Of a DNA stretch of 64,000 nucleotides, positions 28,409 to 36,358 are shown one piece after another. The position numbers and the translations under genes were made by a program. Numbering within the stretch: the first letter of the stretch is position 1; the number at the start of each line of letters is the position of its first letter. The DNA is taken from NCBI GenBank assembly GCA_934481385.1, contig CAKSPD010000008.1, positions 1-64,000 of the forward strand, read 5' to 3'. The notes below the pieces were generated by a model, which was not told the origin of the DNA, made no database searches, and saw only the letters and a program-made list of their open reading frames with translations. Origin of the DNA: an uncultured Oscillospiraceae bacterium (GTDB lineage: Bacteria > Bacillota > Clostridia > Oscillospirales > Ruminococcaceae).

Positions 28409-29890
28409 ATGAGTTTTCTGAAAAAACTTAAAAATCAGTCAAATATTACATATACTGAAAACGGAGCTGTTACAAACAAAAGCTCTCTTTCAGATTGTCT
28501 TGACCTTTTCTTTATAGCAGGTGCTTCAAGAAATTTGTCTAATAAGGATATTTATGATAAAGTAACAAGGGCTTTTGTTGAGGACAAAGACTTAACTATG
28601 AAAATTCTTTTCTTTGCAAGAGATATAAGAGGCGGTCTGGGCGAAAGAAGATTTTTCAGAATTGCTATGCAAATCGTTTCAAGATTAAGTCCTGAATCAG
28701 TGGATAAGAATTTAAAATTATTCTCTGAATACGGCAGATATGATGATATACTTGCTGTCTATTATTCACCTGAAATTCATGACAGTGTACTCAGTATAAT
28801 CAAAAATCAGCTTGAAGAAGATAAAAATAACATGAATGAGCAGAAACAGGTTTCACTTCTTGCAAAATGGCTTCCGTCTGTAAATGCTTCATCGATTGAA
28901 ACAAAAAATTTTGCAAGAAAAATTGCTTTCGACCTCGGAATAAGTGAACCTGAATACAGAAAAACTCTCTCATCACTCAGAAAGTATATCGATATTCTTG
29001 AAAGCAGACTCTGCAAAAAGGATTATACTTTTGATTATTCAAAACAGCCTTCAAATGCTATGCTTAAATACAGAAAAGCCTTTTTACGCAACGATAACGA
29101 ACGATACACAAAGTTTATTGAAGATGTAGTAAAAGGAAACAAAAAGCTCAATGCAGGTACTCTTTATCCATATCAGATTGTTAATAAAATCAAAAAAAAT
29201 ATCTTCTCTTTAAGTGATGATGAAAAAAAATCACTCGATGCAACATGGAAATCTCTCAGCAATATTGAAAATTCTCAGAATGCAATTGCTGTTATAGACG
29301 GTTCAGGCTCTATGTACTGGAGCAGTCAGTCTGTTATACCTGCTGATGTTGCAATTTCACTCGGAATTTATTTTGCTGAACACAACAAGGGTGCTTTTAA
29401 AAATCATTTCATAACTTTTTCAATGACTCCGAAACTTGTTGAAATCAAGGGAAATGATATTTATGAAAAGGTAAAATATGTATCATCATTCAATGAGTGT
29501 GCAAATACGAATATACAGGCTGTCTTTGACCTTATTTTAGATACGGCAGTAAAAAATAAAACTCCTCAGGAGGAACTTCCTGAAACTGTTTATATCATAT
29601 CGGATATGGAATTTGACGAATGTGCCAGAAACGGTCAGAATAAATTCACCAACTATGAAACAGCAAAACAGAAATTCAATAAAAAAGGATATGCTCTTCC
29701 GAACGTTGTTTTCTGGAATGTAAATTCCCGTGTATCACAAGTTCCTGTAACTATGCACGAAAACGGTACAGCTCTTGTTTCAGGTGCAACACCTCAGATT
29801 TTCGATATGGTAAAATCAGGCGATATAAATCCTCTTTCAATTATGATGGATATTTTAAATTCAGAAAGATATTCAAACATTACAGCTTAA
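28409..29890 (+). CDS. Ro60/TROVE-like (DUF2828-type) RNA-binding protein with vWA domain
   Basis: A 493-residue protein. Residues 1 to about 285 are helical and resemble bacterial TROVE/DUF2828 proteins (FFIAGASRNLSNKDI, MKILFFARDIRGGLGERRFFR, EYGRYDDIL), the HEAT-like ring that binds Y RNA and misfolded RNA in Ro60. Residues about 290-490 form a vWA domain with an intact MIDAS: D297-G-S299-G-S301, T367 and D399 (ISDMEFD). The start is the ATG at 28409 with GGGAGG eight bases upstream. It follows the tRNA-mimic array and rtcB on the same strand with no terminator between, as Ro, Y RNA and RtcB are grouped in enterobacteria. Whether it belongs to TROVE proper or to the related DUF2828 group needs a profile search. 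Confidence 0.8.
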   Translation: MSFLKKLKNQSNITYTENGAVTNKSSLSDCLDLFFIAGASRNLSNKDIYDKVTRAFVEDKDLTMKILFFARDIRGGLGERRFFRIAMQIVSRLSPESVDKNLKLFSEYGRYDDILAVYYSPEIHDSVLSIIKNQLEEDKNNMNEQKQVSLLAKWLPSVNASSIETKNFARKIAFDLGISEPEYRKTLSSLRKYIDILESRLCKKDYTFDYSKQPSNAMLKYRKAFLRNDNERYTKFIEDVVKGNKKLNAGTLYPYQIVNKIKKNIFSLSDDEKKSLDATWKSLSNIENSQNAIAVIDGSGSMYWSSQSVIPADVAISLGIYFAEHNKGAFKNHFITFSMTPKLVEIKGNDIYEKVKYVSSFNECANTNIQAVFDLILDTAVKNKTPQEELPETVYIISDMEFDECARNGQNKFTNYETAKQKFNKKGYALPNVVFWNVNSRVSQVPVTMHENGTALVSGATPQIFDMVKSGDINPLSIMMDILNSERYSNITA

Positions 29891-29892
29891 AT

Positions 29893-29928
29893 AAAAGGCA
29901 GTCGGAAAGTTTTCTGACTGCCTTTTTT
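29893..29928 (+). terminator. Terminator of the rtcB - RNA array - Ro-like operon
   Basis: AAAAGGCAGTC (29893-29903) pairs with GACTGCCTTTT (29916-29926), with further pairing inside, followed by T residues. It is the first good terminator after rtcB. Confidence 0.92.
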
Positions 29929-29957
29929 ATGTTAAAAAAATATTTTCATAAAAATAC

Positions 29958-29986
29958 TGGACAAATCGTTATTATTGTGATATAAT
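29958..29986 (+). promoter_or_regulatory. Promoter of the zinc-ribbon protein gene
   Basis: -35 TGGACA (29958-29963), 17-bp spacer, -10 TATAAT (29981-29986). Confidence 0.75.
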
Positions 29987-30019
29987 AATCATAATGTTTT
30001 TTTTAAAGGAGCAAAAATT

Positions 30020-30487
30020 ATGGGCATTATGTCAATATTCAAACCTAATAAAAAATATTTCAGCAAAACTATTCCGCCGAAATGTGATTACTGCCATTTC
30101 GGAAAACGTGCAAAATCGGGAAATAAAGTCCTCTGCGAAAAAAGCGGTCTTGTTGACTGTACATATTCATGCGGAAAATTTGTATACTCACCTCTCAAAA
30201 GAATACCTGTAAAACAGCTTAAATTCGCCGGAAGTCTTGCTGATGAAGATATATATATTGAATCAGCTTATGAAAAACAGCAAAAAGAAGCTGAACAGGC
30301 TAAAATTAAACAAAAAGAAGAAGAAAAAAATAATAATAATCCTGAACCTGCTGAAAAAAAATCCAAACCTGTTTCTAAAACTAATCAGCAACAGGAAGAA
30401 GATATAAATATTGAAAGCATTGAAACATATCACACTGATACAAATCAGTATGAAGATGACGAACAGGACGAAATTATACATAACTGA
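30020..30487 (+). CDS. Small cysteine-rich protein of unknown function
   Basis: A 155-residue protein I cannot assign to a named family. The N-terminal third (IFKPNKKYFSKTIPPKCDYC...) has a CDYC pair and three more Cys in a spacing that could form a zinc site (C-x2-C, then C, C and C by residue 51). The rest is a low-complexity, Lys/Glu/Asn-rich, probably disordered tail ending in acidic residues. No signal peptide. It has its own promoter and terminator. The start is the ATG after AAAGGAG. Confidence 0.7.
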   Translation: MGIMSIFKPNKKYFSKTIPPKCDYCHFGKRAKSGNKVLCEKSGLVDCTYSCGKFVYSPLKRIPVKQLKFAGSLADEDIYIESAYEKQQKEAEQAKIKQKEEEKNNNNPEPAEKKSKPVSKTNQQQEEDINIESIETYHTDTNQYEDDEQDEIIHN

Positions 30488-30501
30488 TTTTTTTAAAATT
30501 C

Positions 30502-30530
30502 ACAGGCAAAGTTTATTCTTTGTCTGTTTT
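30502..30530 (+). terminator. Terminator after the zinc-ribbon gene
   Basis: ACAGGCAAAG (30502-30511) pairs with CTTTGTCTGT (30518-30527), one G-U pair, followed by TTT. Confidence 0.75.
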
Positions 30531-30556
30531 CATTAGTAATATCAGGAGGAATTTCC

Positions 30557-31492
30557 TTGAATCCGTTTAAGTATTCTGACGACAATAAACGTTATCACAC
30601 TCTTAATTATTATAACAGGCACAGATATGGATTTAAAGTATATAAAGCTGTTATTGAAGCCGGTTTTTCCTGTCCCAATATTGACGGTTCAAAAGGTATC
30701 GGAGGCTGTATATTCTGTGACGGCGGAAGCGGTTATTTTACAAATCCCACTTTAAGCATTGAAAATCAGATTAAATCCGAGCTTGAACGTATTCACAGAA
30801 AAGTTCCCGATTCAAAGGCTGTTGCATACTTTCAGGCTAATACAAACACTTATGCCACTGTTGAAAAACTGCGTGAGCTTTTTGAAATTCCGCTGAAATT
30901 CAATGGTATCTGCGGTATATCAATAGGAACTCGTGCGGACTGTCTGTCTGATGATATTACAGAATATCTGAAAGAACTTAATTCACGCACAAATCTTACT
31001 GTTGAACTCGGACTCCAGTCCGTTCATGACAAAACACTTGAATATATCAACAGAGGATATTCACATAATGAATTTCTTGAGGGATATTACAGACTTAAAG
31101 AAAATAATATTCGTGTATGCCTGCATATTATAAACGGTCTGCCCTGTGAAAATTATGATATGATGATTGAAACTGCCCGTCAGGTTGGTGAAATGTCACC
31201 TGATGCGGTTAAAATTCAGATGTTGCATATTATAAACGGCACTCGCCTTGCTGACATTTATTCTGAAAATAATTTCAGTATGCTTTCTATGCAGGAATAT
31301 ATTAATATAACAGTCCGTCAGCTTGAACTTCTTCCGCCTGAAACAGTAATTGAAAGAATTACAGGTGACGGAAACAGAAAAAAACTTATTGCACCTCTTT
31401 GGAGTGCAAATAAAATCGCCGTTTTGGGCGGTATTGATAAACGGCTGGCGGAGCTTGATTCCTTTCAGGGAAAATTTTTCAAAAACACATGA
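30557..31492 (+). CDS. Radical SAM protein, YhcC / TIGR01212-like
   Basis: A 311-residue radical SAM protein. The cluster motif is C-x12-C-x2-C (CPNIDGSKGIGGCIFC), the spacing of the YhcC family. SIGTRADCLSDDI, ELGLQSVHDKTLEYINRGY and HIINGLPCENYDMM are further family hallmarks. The biochemical role of the family is not settled. The start is a TTG seven bases after AGGAGG. Confidence 0.88.
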   Translation: MNPFKYSDDNKRYHTLNYYNRHRYGFKVYKAVIEAGFSCPNIDGSKGIGGCIFCDGGSGYFTNPTLSIENQIKSELERIHRKVPDSKAVAYFQANTNTYATVEKLRELFEIPLKFNGICGISIGTRADCLSDDITEYLKELNSRTNLTVELGLQSVHDKTLEYINRGYSHNEFLEGYYRLKENNIRVCLHIINGLPCENYDMMIETARQVGEMSPDAVKIQMLHIINGTRLADIYSENNFSMLSMQEYINITVRQLELLPPETVIERITGDGNRKKLIAPLWSANKIAVLGGIDKRLAELDSFQGKFFKNT

Positions 31493-31517
31493 CAAATCCC
31501 GCAAAATGATGTATAAT
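31489..31517 (+). promoter_or_regulatory. Promoter of metG
   Basis: -35 ATGACA (31489-31494), overlapping the stop codon of the radical SAM gene, 17-bp spacer, -10 TATAAT (31512-31517). No T-box or other tRNA-sensing leader fits in the short 5' leader. Confidence 0.65.
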
Positions 31518-31554
31518 ATAAATTACAGATTTATCCAGAAAAGGAGATTTTGAA

Positions 31555-33492
31555 ATGAATAAAAAATTTTATATCACTACCCCGATTTATTATCCTTCGG
31601 GCAATCCTCATATAGGTCACTGCTATACAACTGTTGCATGCGATTCTATCGCAAGATACAAAAAAATGCAGGGATATGACGTTAAGCTCCTTACAGGAAC
31701 TGACGAACATGGTCTTAAAATTGAAAAAAAAGCTCTTGAAAAGGGCGTAACTCCAAAGGAATATGTTGATGAAATTGTTAAAAAATTCAAAAAGCTTTGG
31801 AGCTATATGAATGTTGATTATGACAGATATATCAGAACTACCGATGATTATCACATTGAAACAGTTCAGAAAATCTTTAAAACACTTTATGATAAGGGTT
31901 ATATCTATAAGGGTGAGTATAAAGGAAAATACTGTACTCCATGCGAAAGTTTCTGGACAGAATCACAGCTCAAAGACGGAAAATGTCCTGACTGCGGACG
32001 TGAAGTTAATGATGCCAAAGAGGAGGCTTATTTCTTCAAAATGTCCCCTTTTGCTGAACGTCTTGAAAAACTTCTGACTGAAACTGATTATCTTATACCT
32101 AAGACCCGTGCTGTTGAACTTGTAAACAACTTTATAAAACCCGGTCTTGAAGATTTATGCGTTTCCCGTACAAGCTTTACATGGGGTATTCCGGTAACAT
32201 TCGATAAAAAGCATGTTATTTATGTATGGATTGATGCTCTTTCAAACTATATTTCAGCTCTCGGATACATGAACGAAAAATATGATGACTTTGAAAAATA
32301 CTGGCCTGCTGATGTTCATATGGTTGCTAAGGATATTATGAGATTCCATGCAATTATCTGGCCTGCTATGCTTATGGCTCTTGATTTACCGCTTCCGAAA
32401 CATCTTGCTGTACATGGCTGGATTACATTCAACGGACAGAAGATGTCAAAATCACTCGGAAATGTCGTTGACCCGTTTGTTCTTGGTGAAAGATACGGCT
32501 GTGACGCTATACGTTATCACATTCTTCGTGAAATGGCTCTCGGTTCAGACAGTTCATTCTCAAATGAAATCATGATAAACCGTATAAATTCAGACCTTGC
32601 AAATGACCTCGGAAACCTTGTTTCAAGAACCGTTGCTATGGTTATAAAATACTTTGACGGCACTCTGCCCGTTGAAAAAGTATTCGATGATACTGCCGAT
32701 TCAGAACTTAAAGAAATGGCTCTTTCTGTAAGAGAAAAGGTTGACGGATTTATTGATAAAGTTCAGATTAATCTTGCTCTTGAAGAAATTTTCAAGGTTG
32801 TTTCAAGAGCAAACAAGTATATAGATGAAACTGCACCCTGGGTTCTCGCTAAAGATGAATCACTTAAACCACGTCTTGCCGGAGTTCTTTATAATCTCCT
32901 TGAGGCAATCAGAATTGCTTCAACACTTCTTTTCCCTTATATGCCTTCAACAATGCCTAAAATATGGGAACAAATCGGAATTTCTGCTGATGACGCAAAC
33001 TATGAAAATGCCGGACTCTGGAACGTTCTCCCTGCTGATGTAACTGTACACAAGGGTGAAGTTCTTTTCCCGAGAATTGATGTTGCAAAGGAAATTGAAG
33101 AACTCAATGCACTTATTCTTGCAAATGCTCCTAAGGAAGAAAAAACTTTTGACGCTCCGGAACTTGCTCCGGAAATAACTATTGAGGATTTCCAGAAATC
33201 TGACCTTCGTGTTGCAAAAGTAATATCAGCAGAAAAGGTTAAGAAATCAAAAAAACTCCTCTGTCTTCAGCTTGATGACGGAATGGGCGGACGTCAGGTT
33301 GTTTCAGGAATTGCAGAATATTACAAACCTGAAGAACTTGTCGGAAAGAAAGTTCAGATTGTTGCAAATCTCAAACCCGTAAAGCTTTGCGGTGTTGAAA
33401 GCAACGGTATGATTTGTGCCTGTGATACTCCGGACGGTGTGAAAGTATTGTTTGCTGATGACAGTATTCCGGCAGGTGCTAAAATAAGATAA
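31555..33492 (+). CDS. metG: Methionyl-tRNA synthetase
   Basis: Charges tRNA-Met with methionine. 645 residues. Class I signatures: NPHIGHCYT (HIGH box) and GQKMSKSLGN (KMSKS). A zinc knuckle (CTPCESFWTESQLKDGKCPDC) is in the connective region. The C-terminal about 105 residues form the Trbp111/EMAP-type tRNA-binding domain (FQKSDLRVAKV, GGRQVVSGIAEYY), as in dimeric bacterial MetRS. ATG after AAAGGAG. Confidence 0.97.
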   Translation: MNKKFYITTPIYYPSGNPHIGHCYTTVACDSIARYKKMQGYDVKLLTGTDEHGLKIEKKALEKGVTPKEYVDEIVKKFKKLWSYMNVDYDRYIRTTDDYHIETVQKIFKTLYDKGYIYKGEYKGKYCTPCESFWTESQLKDGKCPDCGREVNDAKEEAYFFKMSPFAERLEKLLTETDYLIPKTRAVELVNNFIKPGLEDLCVSRTSFTWGIPVTFDKKHVIYVWIDALSNYISALGYMNEKYDDFEKYWPADVHMVAKDIMRFHAIIWPAMLMALDLPLPKHLAVHGWITFNGQKMSKSLGNVVDPFVLGERYGCDAIRYHILREMALGSDSSFSNEIMINRINSDLANDLGNLVSRTVAMVIKYFDGTLPVEKVFDDTADSELKEMALSVREKVDGFIDKVQINLALEEIFKVVSRANKYIDETAPWVLAKDESLKPRLAGVLYNLLEAIRIASTLLFPYMPSTMPKIWEQIGISADDANYENAGLWNVLPADVTVHKGEVLFPRIDVAKEIEELNALILANAPKEEKTFDAPELAPEITIEDFQKSDLRVAKVISAEKVKKSKKLLCLQLDDGMGGRQVVSGIAEYYKPEELVGKKVQIVANLKPVKLCGVESNGMICACDTPDGVKVLFADDSIPAGAKIR

Positions 33493-33494
33493 AA

Positions 33495-33527
33495 AACAAA
33501 GGCGGATTTTTAATCCGCCCTGTTTTA
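33495..33527. terminator. Bidirectional terminator between metG and the spore-protein gene
   Basis: GGCGGATT (33501-33508) pairs with AATCCGCC (33512-33519), flanked by A-rich and T-rich tracts, between two convergent genes. Confidence 0.9.
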
Positions 33528-33539
33528 TTTTAGTTAAAT

Positions 33540-33719
33540 TTACTGCATTTTATAGCTTTCAATCATTTTCTTGACCATCTGCCCGCCGATTGAACCAGCC
33601 TGTCTTGCTGTAAGGTCACCGTTGTAACCCTGCTTGAGAGTTACGCCTACTTCGCTTGCAGATTCCATCTTAAATCTTTCAAGAGCTTCCTTGCCCTTCT
33701 GAGTAAATTCACCTTTCAT
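33540..33719 (-). CDS. Small acid-soluble spore protein, alpha/beta type
   Basis: A 59-residue DNA-coating spore protein from the ATG at 33719 (GGAG eight bases upstream); a reading 60 bases longer has no ribosome site. Family hallmarks are SASEVGV, GYNGDLTARQAGSIGGQMVKKMI. SASPs saturate spore DNA and protect it from UV, and the neighbouring genes are uvrB and uvrA. It implies that this lineage forms, or recently formed, endospores. No clear sigma-G promoter was picked out. Confidence 0.9.
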   Translation of the reverse strand: MKGEFTQKGKEALERFKMESASEVGVTLKQGYNGDLTARQAGSIGGQMVKKMIESYKMQ

Positions 33720-33807
33720 AGTTAAATCTCCTTTAAAGTTTTTTGATGCCGTAATAGTATTATAACCTGAGTATTTCAATATATTTCAGGTAATTTTTTC
33801 ATATCAA

Positions 33808-33821
33808 AGAAATTTTGTTCG
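33808..33821. promoter_or_regulatory. Weak candidate LexA/DinR box upstream of uvrB
   Basis: AGAAATTTTGTTCG matches the CGAAC-N4-GTTCG consensus at eight of ten positions. It lies upstream of the TATAAT at about 33861 preceding uvrB, the expected region for SOS control. Confidence 0.3.
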
Positions 33822-33905
33822 GATTTTTTTATATATCCCTTTATTTTACAGCCGATATGTGATATAATAATAGAACAGACTCAAAATTTCAGGGAGGTTA
33901 ATTTT

Positions 33906-35870
33906 ATGGACTGCTTTAAACTTGTTTCAGAATATAAACCATCAGGTGACCAGCCTCAAGCAATTCAGAAACTTGCGGACGGTATACTTTCCGGAAAAAA
34001 AGAACAGGTATTAATGGGCGTTACAGGTTCGGGAAAAACGTTTACTATGGCAAACGTTATCGCAAAAGTAAACAAACCTACTCTTGTTCTTGCACACAAT
34101 AAAATACTTGCAGGACAGCTATGCTCCGAATTCAAGGAATTTTTTCCCGAAAATGCTGTTGAATACTTTGTATCATACTATGACTATTATCAGCCTGAAG
34201 CATATATTCCAAGCACAGACAGCTATATTGAAAAGGACTCATCAATAAATGAAGAAATCGACAAGCTCCGCCATTCTGCAACCTCCGCACTTGCCGAAAG
34301 AAAAGATGTTATAATTGTTGCAAGTGTTTCATGTATATATTCTCTCGGAAGTCCTGAGGAATACCGTTCAATGATGGTTTCACTGCGACAGGGTATGGAA
34401 AAATCCCGTGATGAAATTATAAATGAACTTGTTAAAATACAGTATGAACGAAATGACGTAAATTTTGTACGAAATAAATTCAGAGTCAGAGGAGATGTTC
34501 TTGAAATATTTCCGTCTGATTCTGATGATACTGCTATCAGAGTTGAATTTTTCGGAGATGAAATTGACAGAATTTCTGAAATAAATGTTCTTACGGGAAA
34601 CGTTAAAGCTACTTTATCGTATGCATCAATATTTCCTGCATCACATTATATAGTAAGTCCCGATAAACTTGAAACTGCTATAAAAAATATTCAGTCCGAA
34701 CTTGCGGAACGTGTTGAATATTTTACGGCAAATCACAAACTTATTGAGGCTCAGAGAATCACACAGCGTACCAATTATGATATTGAAATGCTGAGGGAAA
34801 TCGGATTCTGCTCCGGAATTGAAAACTATTCAAGAATACTTTCCGGACGTCCTGCCGGAAGTACCCCTATGACACTTCTTGACCACTTTCCTGACGATTT
34901 TCTTATTATAATAGATGAAAGTCATGTTACTATTCCGCAGGTCAGAGCTATGTATGCCGGTGACCACGCAAGAAAAAATACTCTTGTTGAATACGGTTTC
35001 AGACTTCCGAGTGCTTTCGATAACAGACCGCTTAATTTTGATGAATTTTATTCGCATGTAAAAAATATCATATTTGTAAGTGCTACTCCTGCTGAATTTG
35101 AAAAAAGCAAAACGGATACAATAGTTGAACAGGTTATACGTCCTACGGGACTTGTTGACCCTGAAATTATTGTAAGAAGTACAGAGGGACAGATTGACGA
35201 TTTGCTTTCTGAAATAAACAAACGTGTCGAAAAAAAAGAACGTGTGCTTATTACAACTCTTACAAAGAAAATGGCAGAAGACCTTACCGAATATTATTCA
35301 AATCTTGGAATAAAGGTAAGATATATGCATTTTGGTATAGATACTATCGAACGTATGGAAATTATCCGTGATTTGCGTAACGGTGAATTTGATGTTCTTG
35401 TGGGAATAAATCTCCTGAGAGAGGGACTCGATATTCCGGAAGTTTCACTTGTTGCAATTCTTGATGCCGATAAAGAGGGATTTTTAAGAAGTGAAACTGC
35501 ACTTATTCAGACTATCGGACGTGCTGCCCGAAACAGTGAAGGTCAGGTTATAATGTATGCCGATGAAATTACAGGTTCTATGGAACGTGCCATAACTGAA
35601 ACTGCAAGACGACGCAAAATTCAGACAGAATACAATATACAGCATAATATCACACCGCAGACAATCAAAAAAGATGTGAGAAAAGTTATTGAAATCACAT
35701 CTAAGGAAAATATCGACAAAAAGACATCATCAAAGAAAATGACTAAGGCTCAGAAAGAAAAGCTCATTGAAACGCTTACTGCTGAAATGAAAAAATGTGC
35801 CGAAATGCTTGAATTTGAACATGCATCATATTTAAGGGACAAAATAAAAGCTCTGAAAGGTGAAAAATAA
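33906..35870 (+). CDS. uvrB: Excinuclease ABC subunit B
   Basis: Damage-verification helicase of nucleotide excision repair, 654 residues. Walker A is [15 protein letters not shown]; the beta-hairpin region [16 protein letters not shown] box, and helicase motifs ([39 protein letters not shown]) are intact. The C-terminal UVR motif ([17 protein letters not shown]) that binds UvrC is present. It overlaps the next ORF by one base. Confidence 0.97.
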   Translation: MDCFKLVSEYKPSGDQPQAIQKLADGILSGKKEQVLMGVTGSGKTFTMANVIAKVNKPTLVLAHNKILAGQLCSEFKEFFPENAVEYFVSYYDYYQPEAYIPSTDSYIEKDSSINEEIDKLRHSATSALAERKDVIIVASVSCIYSLGSPEEYRSMMVSLRQGMEKSRDEIINELVKIQYERNDVNFVRNKFRVRGDVLEIFPSDSDDTAIRVEFFGDEIDRISEINVLTGNVKATLSYASIFPASHYIVSPDKLETAIKNIQSELAERVEYFTANHKLIEAQRITQRTNYDIEMLREIGFCSGIENYSRILSGRPAGSTPMTLLDHFPDDFLIIIDESHVTIPQVRAMYAGDHARKNTLVEYGFRLPSAFDNRPLNFDEFYSHVKNIIFVSATPAEFEKSKTDTIVEQVIRPTGLVDPEIIVRSTEGQIDDLLSEINKRVEKKERVLITTLTKKMAEDLTEYYSNLGIKVRYMHFGIDTIERMEIIRDLRNGEFDVLVGINLLREGLDIPEVSLVAILDADKEGFLRSETALIQTIGRAARNSEGQVIMYADEITGSMERAITETARRRKIQTEYNIQHNITPQTIKKDVRKVIEITSKENIDKKTSSKKMTKAQKEKLIETLTAEMKKCAEMLEFEHASYLRDKIKALKGEK

Positions 35871-36358
35871 TGGAAACTTTATGGGTTCTTCTTTTTATTT
35901 CCGTTGTGCTTATAATTCTGAATAAATTTTTCGGATTCAAAGATATTATCAGAAAAAAGCTGAATCCCCTGCCACCTGCTCCGCCTGAACCTGAATATCC
36001 TTACTGTAAAAAAAATCTGCTTAACAGTTATGAAACAGAGTTTTTCAAAAAAATAAAATCTCTCGCTGATGAATATTCACTTACTGTAAACATCAAAACA
36101 AATCTCAATAATATAGCAGATGTAAAAAACTCTGAAAATCAGACTGATGATGATTTAAAAAAATTCAATTCAGCTATTGCGGATTTCATTATTTCAGACC
36201 CTGACAGTATGTCAGCAGAATGTATTATAAAACTTTCTGATGATGACGGTTTTATTAAAAAATTCTGCGAAAAAAATAATATCGATTTTATATTGTATAA
36301 CGGCGATTTCAATGAAATCATAAGCTATTTTGATGAAAACTGGGAGAAACAAGAATGA
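35870..36358 (+). CDS. Membrane-anchored DUF2726-like protein between uvrB and uvrA
   Basis: A 162-residue protein with one N-terminal membrane segment (about 3-20), a Pro-rich linker, and a domain from about residue 50 that resembles DUF2726 in layout ([16 protein letters not shown] ... [24 protein letters not shown] ... [12 protein letters not shown]). DUF2726 is related to restriction-endonuclease-like and topoisomerase-associated domains. The match is remote and the usual catalytic acidic/Lys residues are not clearly present, so activity is uncertain. The start ATG shares a base with the uvrB stop and the end overlaps uvrA by 4 bp, so all three are probably translated together. Confidence 0.65.
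   Translation: METLWVLLFISVVLIILNKFFGFKDIIRKKLNPLPPAPPEPEYPYCKKNLLNSYETEFFKKIKSLADEYSLTVNIKTNLNNIADVKNSENQTDDDLKKFNSAIADFIISDPDSMSAECIIKLSDDDGFIKKFCEKNNIDFILYNGDFNEIISYFDENWEKQE

Noticed and set aside
27705-28431. Several short open frames on both strands across the RNA array, with repeated peptide-like segments
   Set aside because: They are translations of the tandem tRNA-like repeats, lack ribosome sites, and their sequence constraint is explained by RNA pairing.
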